From Candidatus Zhuqueibacterota bacterium (GTDB lineage Bacteria > Zhuqueibacterota > Zhuqueibacteria > Zhuqueibacterales > Zhuqueibacteraceae), in the NCBI GenBank assembly GCA_022616415.1, contig JAKEEU010000240.1, positions 1 through 46,224 of the forward strand: 46,224 bases of DNA, given 5' to 3'. Below are positions 32,236-41,922 of this stretch, piece after piece (positions within the stretch are counted from its first letter, which is position 1; each line of letters begins with the position of its first letter). Both the position numbers and the translations under genes were made by a program. The notes under the pieces are model-generated. The model searched no databases. It was not told where the DNA came from and worked only from the letters and a program-made list of their open reading frames with translations.

Positions 32236-32271
32236 CCAAGCAGCATACGTCAAATAACCAAGCAGCATACG
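32229..32271. repeat. 22-bp tandem duplication at gene junction
   Basis: CAAATAACCAAGCAGCATACG occurs at 32229-32249 and again at 32251-32271. The first copy contains the stop codon of the peptidase gene and the second runs into the ribosome site of the bactofilin gene. Confidence 0.8.
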
Positions 32272-32279
32272 AGGTGACA

Positions 32280-32732
32280 ATGCTGGGGAAAAAGGATATG
32301 GATGATTTCGATAGAAGCGGCGATCTGAACACCATCATCGGTAAGGGGTCGGTTGTCGAAGGCTCGGTTAAAGTGCAAAGCAGCCTGCGCGTGGATGGAA
32401 GGATAAAAGGCCAGGTCAGCACGACGGATTCGCTGGTCATCGGCAAAGAAGGCGAAATCGAAGGCGAAGTTCGCGTCAAGCATGCGATTGTCGGCGGCAA
32501 AATCAAGGGAAAAATCTTTGCCAGCGGCAAAGTGGTGTTGGAATCCAAATCAGCCTTTCACGGCGAGCTAAAAACTTCCAAGCTCGTCATTGAAGAAGGC
32601 GCGATTTTCGAAGGGGTCTGCTCGATGACGGACGACGGCAAAATGCTGGCCTTGCCGGAAGGTGCAACCGGCCCGGATCGAGTCAGACACGGTGAGCGTA
32701 TCGCACGGCCTGAAGTGCAGATCAATCGATAG
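32280..32732 (+). CDS. bacA: Bactofilin
   Basis: A 150-residue bactofilin (PF04519), a polymer-forming cytoskeletal protein. The beta-helix core is clear from repeated turns: NTIIGKGSVVEGSVKVQSSLRVDG, RIKGQVSTTDSLVIGKEGEIEG, VRVKHAIVGGKIKGKIFASGKVVLES, GELKTSKLVIEEGAIFEG. The flanking tails are short and disordered. ATG at 32280 follows GAGGTG; the frame extends back to 32169 inside the peptidase gene but without support. It is paired with the upstream M23 peptidase. The symbol is generic for the family. Confidence 0.9.
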   Translation: MLGKKDMDDFDRSGDLNTIIGKGSVVEGSVKVQSSLRVDGRIKGQVSTTDSLVIGKEGEIEGEVRVKHAIVGGKIKGKIFASGKVVLESKSAFHGELKTSKLVIEEGAIFEGVCSMTDDGKMLALPEGATGPDRVRHGERIARPEVQINR

Positions 32733-32735
32733 ACA

Positions 32736-33029
32736 GTGGCGCGTAGCAGTTCCACACAAACCGATTGGTCGAGGGTCGCGGCTTACGGAGATCTCGGTCT
32801 CCGTTTCGCAGTTGCTGCCGCGGCGGGCGGCTTTCTCGGCCACCTGCTCGACCAAAAGCTGCACACGTATCCCTTCGGCTTGATCGTGGGGATCATGCTC
32901 GGAGGCACAGGCGGTTTTATCAGCCTATACCGGTCCGTTATGCGCATGACCGCCGAAGAGTCAAAGTCGAAGAAGTCTGCAGATTCTCATCAGGGTCCGG
33001 AGGAATCGCAGAAGAAAATCGATGCTTAA
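32736..33029 (+). CDS. atpZ: AtpZ/AtpI family protein
   Basis: A 97-residue protein with two transmembrane helices (LGLRFAVAAAAGGFLGHLLDQKL and PFGLIVGIMLGGTGGFISLYRSV) typical of AtpZ (PF09527), found at the head of ATP synthase operons. It is proposed to help c-ring assembly or Mg transport together with AtpI. The start is a GTG at 32736, three bases after the bactofilin stop, without a clear ribosome site, so coupling is likely. It overlaps the next gene by 8 bases. Confidence 0.8.
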   Translation: MARSSSTQTDWSRVAAYGDLGLRFAVAAAAGGFLGHLLDQKLHTYPFGLIVGIMLGGTGGFISLYRSVMRMTAEESKSKKSADSHQGPEESQKKIDA

Positions 33030-33408
33030 TCTTGTCGATCGTCTCGGCTTGGCGGTCGAAACGATGCTGTTTTCTCTAAAAATCTCCCTGAATTTCATCA
33101 CGCCGATTGCCGCTTCGCCGATTCAGTGGGGATTTTTTTATGGCCTGGCGGTGAGCGCGCTTCTGGCGATGAGCGGCTACCTGGCTCTGCGCTGGGCCAG
33201 AAATCGTTCGCCTTTGATGTTTTTGTGGGTGTTGGTCGGCGGCTTTATAGCCCGCCTGGCCGTTTTTGGCATCGCGCTGGTTTGGGCATGGAAATTTTCG
33301 CGCTTCGACGCGAAAGTTTTTACCTGGACTTTGTTGATTTCTTATTTGGTTTTTCAATTTATCGAAACCGTGGTTTTTCAGCGATATTTCAAACGAATTA
33401 AGCCTTGA
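33022..33408 (+). CDS. atpI: AtpI-like membrane protein
   Basis: A 128-residue protein with four predicted membrane helices (WGFFYGLAVSALLAMSGYLAL, PLMFLWVLVGGFIARLAVFGIALVW and TWTLLISYLVFQFIETVVF among them). Size, helices and position between atpZ and atpB fit ATP synthase subunit I, although sequence conservation in that family is low. Confidence 0.7.
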   Translation: MLNLVDRLGLAVETMLFSLKISLNFITPIAASPIQWGFFYGLAVSALLAMSGYLALRWARNRSPLMFLWVLVGGFIARLAVFGIALVWAWKFSRFDAKVFTWTLLISYLVFQFIETVVFQRYFKRIKP

Positions 33409-33475
33409 TTCGAGCACATAAAAGCCATACGCGATTAGCATAATTCTGGCCGCGTTTATATAATTCCAAATCGGG

Positions 33476-34498
33476 ATGAAATCAATTTCGCGTTGCATGA
33501 CGATCTCATTTATTTGTATTCTTGTTAGCTTCACACTTATTTTTAAAACCGCAACGGCCGAGCCTCAAGAAAGGGCACACCCACCCGAATTGGCCAAATT
33601 TGACACCCTGGCTGCAGCAAGCGCGGCGCAAGAACACGGCGGCACGGCAGAGGGCGGCCACGATAATATCGGCGCAGTTATCCTCCATCATATTAGCGAT
33701 AGCCACGAGATCGAGCTGCCGTTCGCCGGCGCGGTGCATTTGCCTCGCCTCGAGCTCTGGGGCATGGATTTTTCCATCACCAAACACGTCGTGATGATGA
33801 TGTTGGCGGCGGTTTTGCTCGTTGTGGTTTTGAGCATTGCAGCCCGGCGCCGCAGCGCGAATGAAGTTCCCACCGGTTTCGCCGCGGCCATCGAGGCCGT
33901 GGTCGAATTTATCCGCAACGAGATTGCCATTCCCAACATGGGCGAAAAATTCGGCATCCTGTTCACGCCCTACCTGTGTACGGCTTTTTTCTTTATTCTC
34001 ACGTGCAATTTGCTCGGCTTGGTGCCTTATGCCGCCACGCCCACCGGCAACGTCAGTGTGACTGCGGCTCTGGCCTCGCTGACGTTCATCCTGACGCAGG
34101 CGATGGGCATCAAAGTCAACGGCATCGGCGGTTACTTGAAGCATCTCACCGGCGGCGTGCATCCCGCGATGTGGATCATCATGATCCCGGTGGAATTTCT
34201 CGGCTTGTTCACGAAACCGTTCGCGCTGTGCATCCGTTTATATGCGAATATGACCGCCGGTCACGTCGTCATTCTGTCGTTGGTCGGCTTGATTTTTATT
34301 TTCGGCAAAGGCGGCGCCAGCCCGATTGCCGGCTACGGCATCGCGCCGCTCTCGGTGGCGTTCAGCCTGTTTGTGAATTTGCTCGAAATTTTAGTCGCCT
34401 TTTTGCAGGCGTATATTTTCACATTATTGTCGGCGTTGTTCATCGGCTTTGCGGCGCATTCTCATCACGAGGAGGAAGGGCACGGAGCGCACCACTGA
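33476..34498 (+). CDS. atpB: F1Fo ATP synthase subunit a
   Basis: A 340-residue subunit a. Like many FCB members it carries a long N-terminal extension with a signal-like helix (ICILVSFTLIFKTATA) and a histidine-rich stretch. The channel helices include the essential arginine in FALCIRLYANMTAGHVVILSL and the closing AYIFTLLSALFIGFAAH. It forms the proton half-channels against the c-ring. The first gene of the canonical a-c-b-delta-alpha-gamma-beta-epsilon order; a repeat-rich spacer of 221 bases separates it from atpE. Confidence 0.95.
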   Translation: MKSISRCMTISFICILVSFTLIFKTATAEPQERAHPPELAKFDTLAAASAAQEHGGTAEGGHDNIGAVILHHISDSHEIELPFAGAVHLPRLELWGMDFSITKHVVMMMLAAVLLVVVLSIAARRRSANEVPTGFAAAIEAVVEFIRNEIAIPNMGEKFGILFTPYLCTAFFFILTCNLLGLVPYAATPTGNVSVTAALASLTFILTQAMGIKVNGIGGYLKHLTGGVHPAMWIIMIPVEFLGLFTKPFALCIRLYANMTAGHVVILSLVGLIFIFGKGGASPIAGYGIAPLSVAFSLFVNLLEILVAFLQAYIFTLLSALFIGFAAHSHHEEEGHGAHH

Positions 34499-34664
34499 CA
34501 GTGGCTGTTGGCAGTGGCAGTCGGCAGTGGCAGGAAAGCCGGTTGCAGTGCACTGCGAAGTGCAACTGTTGCTTTTGAAAAAATCACCCCTAAACAGTAA
34601 CTGTAGACAGCGGCAGTAGCAGAGAACGCGCTTTTAGTGTCACTGCTACTGCCAACTGCTATTT
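34499..34664. repeat. CAG/CTG hairpin repeats between atpB and atpE
   Basis: Two blocks of imperfect GCAGTGGCAG / CTGCCACTGC words. The second forms a perfect 11-bp stem, GGCAGTAGCAG (34612-34622) with CTGCTACTGCC (34643-34653). The same word family fills other spacers of this operon (38593-38660, 41923-42055, 42454-42595). Confidence 0.7.
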
Positions 34665-34719
34665 TTAAACAATCACCCATGTCGTCGTAATTATTTACTT
34701 CTGAAGGAGGAATTTGCAA

Positions 34720-34947
34720 ATGGAAGGTCTCAGTTTCGCTCATCTCGCGGCAGGTTTTGGCGCCGGAATTGTCGCCCTCGGCGCGGGCTTGGGAATCGGT
34801 AAAATTGCCAGCACGGCGATGGAAGCCATCGGCCGCCAACCGGAAGCCGCCGGTGACGTTCGCGGCACGATGATCATTGCCGCCGCGCTCATCGAAGGCG
34901 TCGCGCTTTTCGGCGAGGTTATTTGCGTTTTGTTGGCGATTAAGTAA
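34720..34947 (+). CDS. atpE: F1Fo ATP synthase subunit c
   Basis: A 75-residue hairpin proteolipid. Helix 1 has the glycine-rich GAGIVALGAGLGIGKIAS, the polar loop is GRQPEA, and helix 2 carries the ion-binding glutamate in ALIEGVALFG. The Gln and Glu-Ser/Thr pattern of sodium-type c-rings is absent, so proton coupling is inferred. ATG at 34720 is chosen because GAAGGAGG sits 9 bases upstream, the strongest ribosome site in the operon, which fits the high c-subunit copy number. Confidence 0.95.
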   Translation: MEGLSFAHLAAGFGAGIVALGAGLGIGKIASTAMEAIGRQPEAAGDVRGTMIIAAALIEGVALFGEVICVLLAIK

Positions 34948-35005
34948 CGCCGACGGTCGAGTTTTGGCTTGCTTTATTTCCTACAAATTGTATTTTACGT
35001 TTTCA

Positions 35006-35134
35006 TCGTAGTCCCGACTCCTTGCCCCGCTCCGTCTCCATAGTTTTTGTATGGAAGCGGGACGGAGTGGGTCGCTCGCGCAGGAATATAAATTCAACCT
35101 CGTCATAGTGCCCCACAAGGGGGCAGGACCACGA
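35006..35134. repeat. GTAGTCCC hairpin element between atpE and atpF
   Basis: TCGTAGTCCCGACTCCTTG (35006-35024) is inverted at 35116-35134 with 15 of 19 matches. Inside, CCATA/TATGG and CTCCGTC/GACGGAG pairs extend the structure. A related element lies on the other side of atpF (35665-35744). Confidence 0.6.
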
Positions 35135-35157
35135 TTCATAGAGAGTCAAGAGAAACC

Positions 35158-35658
35158 ATGCTCGAACTACATACCGGCCTGATTGCGTGGACCGTCATCA
35201 TTTTTGTCTTGCTGCTCCTGATTCTGCGCAAAGTGGCGTGGAAGCCGATTGTGGGCGCGCTCGAAGAGCGCACCAAGCACATCAAGGATTCCCTGGAAAA
35301 GGCTGAAGCCGCGCAGCGCGCCGCGGAAAATGCCCGCGCCGAATATGAGGCGATGATGGCAAAAGCCAGCAAGGAGGCGCAGGAGCTGATCGCCCGCGGC
35401 CGCAAAGCTGCCGAAGGCACGCGCGACGAGATTGTGGCGAAAGCGCAAGTCGAGTCGGAGCAGCTCCGGCAGCGGACGATTAGAGAAATCGACCTGGCCC
35501 GCCAAAAGGCCCTGGAGGAAATCAAACACACGGCCGCGCAACTTTCGGTGGATATCGCCGGCAAGATCATCGGGCGATCCCTGGCGGCCAGAGACCATCA
35601 AGATCTGATCCGCCAAGCCTTGCGCGAGATGCAGGTCACCGGCGGCGAACCGAATTAA
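35158..35658 (+). CDS. atpF: F1Fo ATP synthase subunit b
   Basis: A 166-residue subunit b: one N-terminal transmembrane helix (LIAWTVIIFVLLLLILRKVAW) followed by a long charged alpha-helical stalk (KPIVGALEERTKHIKDSLEKAEAAQ...) that dimerises and binds delta as the peripheral stator. Length and position are standard. It is flanked on both sides by GTAGTCCC hairpins. A weak AAGAG precedes the ATG. Confidence 0.95.
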   Translation: MLELHTGLIAWTVIIFVLLLLILRKVAWKPIVGALEERTKHIKDSLEKAEAAQRAAENARAEYEAMMAKASKEAQELIARGRKAAEGTRDEIVAKAQVESEQLRQRTIREIDLARQKALEEIKHTAAQLSVDIAGKIIGRSLAARDHQDLIRQALREMQVTGGEPN

Positions 35659-35664
35659 TTTTTC

Positions 35665-35744
35665 GTAGTCCCCGCCCCTTGTGGGCGGTTATTAGATTCA
35701 ACGAACTCTGTTTTCCAATAGCGACCCAAAGGGGTCGGGACTAC
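35665..35744. repeat. GTAGTCCC hairpin element between atpF and atpH
   Basis: GTAGTCCCCGCCCCTTGTGG (35665-35684) is inverted at 35725-35744 with 16 of 20 matches. Same family as 35006-35134. Confidence 0.6.
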
Positions 35745-35769
35745 AATAAAACGATCTATTTTTATCTCC

Positions 35770-36315
35770 ATGAAGGAACAAATCCTCGCCCGGCGCTATG
35801 CCAAAGCGCTCTTTACGCTGGCGCAAGAGCGCAAGATGGTGGATAAAATCCGCAACGAGCTGCACGGCTTTGTGGCGGCCATGGAAGAAAATGCTGAATT
35901 TGGCGATTTTTTCCGCTCGCCGGAGAACAGCCGCGCGGCCAAACGCGCCGCGGTGGAGAAAATTTTTCAAGACCGCTTTTCCGCTCTCTTCTTCAATTTT
36001 TTGCTCCTGCTCATTCACAAGGGCCGGCACAATACCGTGCCGGACATTATCCACGCCTTTGATGAGTTGTACGACCGGCATTATCGCCGCACTCGCGCGC
36101 TCGCCGTCACCGCCGTGCCGATGGACACCAAGCTGGCGGGCGATCTGCGCGACCGGCTGGCCAAAGGCTTGAACAAGCAAGTCGAGCTTGAGACCCAAGT
36201 CGATCCGTCTCTTCTCGGCGGCATCGTCTTGAATATCGACGGCAAAGTGCTCGACGGCTCCGTCAAGCAACAATTGGAGCGCCTGCGCGCCGAGTTCTTG
36301 GGAAGGAGGAATTGA
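35770..36315 (+). CDS. atpH: F1Fo ATP synthase subunit delta
   Basis: A 181-residue delta subunit linking the b-stalk to the alpha subunits. Family features: RRYAKALFTLAQE at the N-terminus, FFNFLLLLIHKGRHNTVPDIIHAFDELYD in the middle, and the C-terminal VDPSLLGGIVLNIDGKVLDGSVKQQLERL. Length is typical. The next gene starts only three bases after the stop, but it is not a subunit gene (DUF433). Confidence 0.95.
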   Translation: MKEQILARRYAKALFTLAQERKMVDKIRNELHGFVAAMEENAEFGDFFRSPENSRAAKRAAVEKIFQDRFSALFFNFLLLLIHKGRHNTVPDIIHAFDELYDRHYRRTRALAVTAVPMDTKLAGDLRDRLAKGLNKQVELETQVDPSLLGGIVLNIDGKVLDGSVKQQLERLRAEFLGRRN

Positions 36316-36318
36316 AAC

Positions 36319-36696
36319 ATGAACAAATCCAAAATCATGCAAAAAGTTTCGCCGCCAAGCCTTAAACACAGCAATTCAATGAATGGGCGCAAGCGCAGCG
36401 CGAGCATGCGCAGCAAATCTAAAAAGCTCGTGCGTGAAATGGTGGGCGGTGAGCCGTATGAATATTATCCGATCGGACGTTATGTTGTCTGCGCCCCTGG
36501 AATTTGTGGCGGCCGCCCGACATTCAAATACACGCGAATCGACGTTCGGCACGCGCTCAGATTGCTATCAGAGGATTATACGGTGGAGGGGATAGCTAAA
36601 GCGTGGCGGTTGCCAGTCGAAGCTGTACAAGAGGCATTGACTTTAGCGACAAAGACTTTTGATCAGCATTTAACAGTATACGCCAAAGCTGCGTGA
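36319..36696 (+). CDS. DUF433 protein (antitoxin-like)
   Basis: A 125-residue protein. A basic, low-complexity N-terminus (KRSASMRSKSKK) leads into a DUF433 domain (PF04255): GRYVVCAPGICGGRPTFKYTRIDVRHALRLLSEDYTVEGIAKAWRLPVEAVQEAL. It contains a small helix-turn-helix-like segment. DUF433 genes are often adjacent to PIN-like toxin genes, but no such partner is present. The gene sits inside the ATP synthase operon between atpH and atpA, with a decayed copy right after it. ATG at 36319 follows GGAAGGAGG at the end of atpH. Confidence 0.8.
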   Translation: MNKSKIMQKVSPPSLKHSNSMNGRKRSASMRSKSKKLVREMVGGEPYEYYPIGRYVVCAPGICGGRPTFKYTRIDVRHALRLLSEDYTVEGIAKAWRLPVEAVQEALTLATKTFDQHLTVYAKAA

Positions 36697-36709
36697 TCGT
36701 TTTAGATGA

Positions 36710-36970
36710 ACACCTTATGAGTATTATCGCATAGGCCGCTATATTGTCAGTGCCCCCGGTGTTTCTGGCGGACGTCCCACCTTCAAGTATACGCGAATTG
36801 GTGTCCGGCATGCCTTGGGGCTGTTATCAGCAGGCCGCACTTTGGAAGAGGTGGCAAACGGTTATGAAATACCTGTCAAAGCGGTGCAAGAAGCGCTTCA
36901 ATTAGCGTCAAAAGCGCTTGATCGACACGCCAAAGAATTATTTAAAGACATTTTTTTTATTCGTTTGTGA
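36710..36970 (+). pseudogene. Decayed second DUF433 copy
   Basis: From 36716 the frame reads YEYYRIGRYIVSAPGVSGGRPTFKY and continues to GYEIPVKAVQEALQLASKAL before a stop at 36968-36970. It is clearly homologous to the gene just upstream. There is no in-frame start codon: a TGA stop (36707-36709) sits three codons before the homology. The N-terminal 40-odd codons are missing, so this is a truncated tandem duplicate. Confidence 0.75.
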
Positions 36971-37036
36971 ATTGTTAAATCAAAATTTTTCATTGCAGAG
37001 AAATCATTCGACATATTCTGAGGAGACACCGCGCGC

Positions 37037-38592
<1,556 letters not shown>

Positions 38593-38596
<4 letters not shown>

Positions 38597-38660
38597 CAGA
38601 AGCAGTGGCAATAAAAGACAAGTGCTACTGCTAGTGCTGCTGCCACTGCCACTGCAAGCT
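38593..38660. repeat. CAG/CTG hairpin repeat between atpA and atpG
   Basis: GCAGTGGCA (38602-38610) can pair with TGCCACTGC (38641-38649); CTGCTACTGC-like words surround it. The atpA stop codon lies at its left edge. Confidence 0.6.
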
Positions 38661-38687
38661 GCCACCTTAACCTAACGGGAAATCCGA

Positions 38688-39554
38688 TTGGCAACATTAC
38701 GCACTATTCGCCGGCGCATCGGCAGCGTCAAGAGTACGCAGCAGATTACCAAAGCCATGAAAATGGTGGCCGCGGCTCGGCTGCGCAAGGCGCAAGACCG
38801 CATGCTCAAGGCGCGCCCATATTCCAAAAGCCTCGACGACACGCTCGGCCACGTCGCTGCCAAAGTCGATCCCGCGCTGCATCCGTTGTTGAGCGTGCGC
38901 GAGCCCAAGCGCATCGGCTTCGTGGTGGTCACTGGCGATCGCGGTTTGTGCGGAAGCTTCAACGCCAACATCATTCGGCGCGCGACCAACGAGATGAAAC
39001 AGACGCAGCAGAACGGCGTCGAATTCGAATTGATCGCCGTCGGCAAAAAGGGCTTCGAGCATTTCAATCGCCGCCGTTATCCGATTCTTGAAAAGTACAT
39101 CAATTTTTTCGACAAGCTGGATTTCAAGCACGCGCAGGACATTGCCGCGCTGATTCAAGAACAGTACGTCAGCGAAAAACTGGATCGCGTCTACCTCGTC
39201 TTCAACGAATTCAAATCCGCGGTTCAGCAAAACATCATCGTGCAGCAACTGCTGCCGATCGTGCCGCGGCCGCCGCAGGACGAAAAATTCGCCACCGAGT
39301 TTCTCTTCGAGCCGTCGCCGCTCAAGATTCTCGACAATCTCTGCCCGCGCTATCTGAACATCGAAATCTGGCACGCGCTGCTGGAGTCGTTCGCCGCGGA
39401 AATGGGCGCGCGCATGGCCGCCATGAGCACCGCCACCGATAACGCCAAAGAGCTGATCTTCCAACTGACGCTCTATTACAACAAGGTTCGCCAGGCGACG
39501 ATCACGAAAGAATTGATGGACATCGTCGGCGGCGCCGAGGCGCTGAAGAAGTGA
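38688..39554 (+). CDS. atpG: F1Fo ATP synthase subunit gamma
   Basis: A 288-residue gamma subunit, the rotor shaft. It begins LRTIRRRIGSVKSTQQITKAMKMVAAARLRKAQ and has VVTGDRGLCGSFNANI in the centre. It ends with the conserved MSTATDNAKELIFQLTLYYNKVRQATITKELMDIVGGAEAL. The start is a TTG at 38688, fixed by homology; upstream in-frame ATGs are absent and the ribosome site is poor (AACGGG), the spacer being repeat sequence. Confidence 0.95.
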   Translation: MATLRTIRRRIGSVKSTQQITKAMKMVAAARLRKAQDRMLKARPYSKSLDDTLGHVAAKVDPALHPLLSVREPKRIGFVVVTGDRGLCGSFNANIIRRATNEMKQTQQNGVEFELIAVGKKGFEHFNRRRYPILEKYINFFDKLDFKHAQDIAALIQEQYVSEKLDRVYLVFNEFKSAVQQNIIVQQLLPIVPRPPQDEKFATEFLFEPSPLKILDNLCPRYLNIEIWHALLESFAAEMGARMAAMSTATDNAKELIFQLTLYYNKVRQATITKELMDIVGGAEALKK

Positions 39555-39634
39555 CGCGTAACCCAGACGGCTCGTCTGGCAGGGTTTACAGGAAAGGTGA
39601 ATAAGGTATTTATTAATTTTTTTGCGGGGTAAAT

Positions 39635-39883
39635 GTGCAGTGGCATCGTTTTAGGCCTACGGATTTTGAGTATGATTTTGACCGTGATGAGCTTGCCGCT
39701 CACGGTGTCACCTTTGAGGAAGCGGTTGAATGCTTCTTCTCCGACTTTGATGTGCACCGTCATAAGTCCTATCGTGATCGTTTTCAATTGATAGGCGGGA
39801 CGCTAGGAGGACGCAAGCTTAAAATCATCTTTCAACTCAAACCTGGCCGTGTTGTTCGTATTATCACCGGATGGCCGATATGA
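39635..39883 (+). CDS. BrnT-like toxin
   Basis: An 82-residue protein resembling the BrnT family of type II toxins (RelE-fold ribonucleases): FEYDFDRDELAAHGVTFEEAVECFF near the N-terminus, then RDRFQLIGGTLGGRKLKIIFQL and RVVRIITG at the end. The order of toxin then antitoxin, with a 4-base overlap (ATGA at 39880), is the usual brnTA layout. GTG at 39635 has GGGG upstream. It lies between atpG and atpD. Confidence 0.65.
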   Translation: MQWHRFRPTDFEYDFDRDELAAHGVTFEEAVECFFSDFDVHRHKSYRDRFQLIGGTLGGRKLKIIFQLKPGRVVRIITGWPI

Positions 39884-40191
39884 AAAAAAATAAAATCAAG
39901 CTGCTTTCCGAAGATGAAATAGACCGATTTGTTGTGGCGCAGGCCAATGATGATTCCGCTTGGGAAGCGCCTATACACGTGCGGAAGGTAAAATCATCGA
40001 CTATGCGTCTGCCGGCGACGCTGGCTGCACGTGCGGCTTTTTTCGCACGCCTTCATCACGCCAGCAGTGTTGATGATTGGCTAAAGCGAATTATTCAAGA
40101 ACGAATAGATTTTGAAGAAGCCGCTTTTACCGGATTGAAACGAGATTTAATAAGCAAGAGCAGAGGAAAACGTTCGTCGGTTAGCCGCTGA
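39880..40191 (+). CDS. BrnA/CopG-like antitoxin
   Basis: A 103-residue protein with the layout of BrnA-type antitoxins: N-terminal SEDEIDRFVVAQANDDSAWEAP, a ribbon-helix-helix-like strand STMRLPATLAARAAFF, and a helical end DDWLKRIIQERIDFEEAAF. It would neutralise the preceding toxin and repress the pair. The start at 39880 gives the classical 4-base overlap; ATG at 39871 would add three residues. Confidence 0.65.
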   Translation: MKKNKIKLLSEDEIDRFVVAQANDDSAWEAPIHVRKVKSSTMRLPATLAARAAFFARLHHASSVDDWLKRIIQERIDFEEAAFTGLKRDLISKSRGKRSSVSR

Positions 40192-40207
40192 AGATGGAAG
40201 TCAGGAC

Positions 40208-40423
40208 ATGCAAGTGACATATAATTCCAAAACCGATCTCCTCTATATTCGTCTTGATGATCGGAAACAGAAGATCATGAACAGACGCCTAAGCGACGAC
40301 GTCGTTCTCGATATTGGCCGCAATGATAGAATTGTCGGTATTGAAATTCTCGATGCCTCTAAACATCTCAATCTAGAGACGCTATTGCCTGTGAAATACG
40401 CATTTTCGCCCGCGGTCGCATAG
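40208..40423 (+). CDS. DUF2283 protein
   Basis: A 71-residue DUF2283 protein (PF10049): MQVTYNSKTDLLYIRLDD, VVLDIGRNDRIVGIEILDASKHL. The function of the family is unknown. Members commonly neighbour DUF4258 or BrnT-like genes, so it may belong to the toxin-antitoxin cassette upstream, from which it is separated by 16 bases. AGTCAGGAC precedes the ATG. Confidence 0.8.
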   Translation: MQVTYNSKTDLLYIRLDDRKQKIMNRRLSDDVVLDIGRNDRIVGIEILDASKHLNLETLLPVKYAFSPAVA

Positions 40424-40509
40424 AAGAAACATCCGAATGGCTGCGTCCGAGGATTCGCTAAATCCCTAAGGGCGGAGCCGCATACCCAAATAAGAAAGGT
40501 CAGTTTGCA

Positions 40510-41919
40510 ATGAACGTCGGCAAAATCGTCCAAATCATCGGTCCCGTTGTGGACGTGTCTTTTGAAGATAGTGAGCTTCCCGCCATTTTCACCGCGCTCG
40601 AAGTCGAACGCGATGGTAAAAGCGATGGCCGCACCAGCCGTCTCGTGTTGGAGGTGCAGCAACACCTCGGCGAGAGCACCGTGCGCTGCGTTGCCATGGA
40701 TTCCACCGACGGCCTGGTGCGCGGCATGAACATCCGCAATACCGGCCAGCCCATCGCCGTGCCGGTCGGTCCCGAAACCCTCGGCCGCATCATGAACATC
40801 ATCGGCGAGCCGATCGACGAAATGGGCCCGGTGAATGCCAGGAAAACCTATCCCATTCACCGCCCGGCCCCGGCCTTTGAAGATTTGGACACGCGCTCGC
40901 AAATTCTCGAGACCGGCATCAAAGTCGTCGATCTGCTCGAGCCGTATTCGCGCGGCGGCAAGACCGGCCTCTTCGGCGGCGCCGGCGTCGGCAAAACCGT
41001 TTTGATTCAGGAATTGATTCGCAACATCGCCACCGAGCACGGCGGTTATTCGGTGTTCGCCGGCGTCGGCGAGCGCACGCGCGAAGGCAACGACCTCTGG
41101 CTGGAGATGAAGCACTCCGGTGTCATCAGCAAAACCAGCATGGTCTTCGGCCAGATGAACGAGCCGCCCGGCGCCCGCCAGCGCGTCGGCCTTTCCGCTC
41201 TCACCATCGCCGAATATTTCCGCGACGAAGAAGGCAAGGATGTGCTGCTGTTCATCGACAACATTTTCCGTTTCACCCAAGCCGGCTCCGAAGTATCGGC
41301 GCTGCTCGGCCGCATGCCCTCCGCCGTCGGTTATCAGCCGACGTTGAGCACCGAGATGGGCGCCTTGCAAGAACGCATCACCTCCACCAAGCGCGGCTCG
41401 ATCACTTCGGTGCAGGCGATTTACGTGCCGGCGGACGACTTGACCGACCCGGCCCCGGCGACCACGTTTTCGCATCTCGACGCCACCACCGTGTTGTCGC
41501 GCCAGATCGTCGAGATCGGCATTTATCCGGCCGTGGATCCGCTCGACTCCACCTCGCGCATTCTCACGCCCGCCATCGTCGGCGACGAGCATTATAACGT
41601 CGCACGCCAAGTACAACAAATCTTGCAGAAGTACAAAGACTTGCAAGACATCATCGCCATTCTCGGCATGGAAGAGCTTTCGGACGACGATAAGATGGCT
41701 GTGAACCGCGCCCGCCGCATTCAAAAATTTCTCAGCCAGCCGTTCTTCGTAGCAGAGGAATTTACCGGCACGCCCGGCCGCTACGTGCGCCTCGAAGATA
41801 CCATCCGCGGCTTCAAGGGCATCGTCGATGGCGAGTACGACGATCTGCCGGAGCAGGCTTTCTATATGGTCGGCACGATTGAAGAAGCGGTGGAAGCAGC
41901 GAAGAAGATGAAGGGGTAG
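40510..41919 (+). CDS. atpD: F1Fo ATP synthase subunit beta
   Basis: A 469-residue catalytic beta subunit. It opens GKIVQIIGPVVDVSFED. The P-loop is GGAGVGKTVLIQELIRN and the catalytic glutamate is in GVGERTREGNDLW. Walker B is VLLFIDNIFRFTQAGSEVSALLGRMPSAVGYQPTL, the signature YPAVDPLDSTSR follows, and LSDDDKMAVNRARRIQKFLSQPF closes the C-terminal domain. AAGAAAGGTC precedes the ATG. The neighbours on both sides are accessory genes rather than atpG and atpC. Confidence 0.97.
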   Translation: MNVGKIVQIIGPVVDVSFEDSELPAIFTALEVERDGKSDGRTSRLVLEVQQHLGESTVRCVAMDSTDGLVRGMNIRNTGQPIAVPVGPETLGRIMNIIGEPIDEMGPVNARKTYPIHRPAPAFEDLDTRSQILETGIKVVDLLEPYSRGGKTGLFGGAGVGKTVLIQELIRNIATEHGGYSVFAGVGERTREGNDLWLEMKHSGVISKTSMVFGQMNEPPGARQRVGLSALTIAEYFRDEEGKDVLLFIDNIFRFTQAGSEVSALLGRMPSAVGYQPTLSTEMGALQERITSTKRGSITSVQAIYVPADDLTDPAPATTFSHLDATTVLSRQIVEIGIYPAVDPLDSTSRILTPAIVGDEHYNVARQVQQILQKYKDLQDIIAILGMEELSDDDKMAVNRARRIQKFLSQPFFVAEEFTGTPGRYVRLEDTIRGFKGIVDGEYDDLPEQAFYMVGTIEEAVEAAKKMKG

Positions 41920-41922
41920 AGG

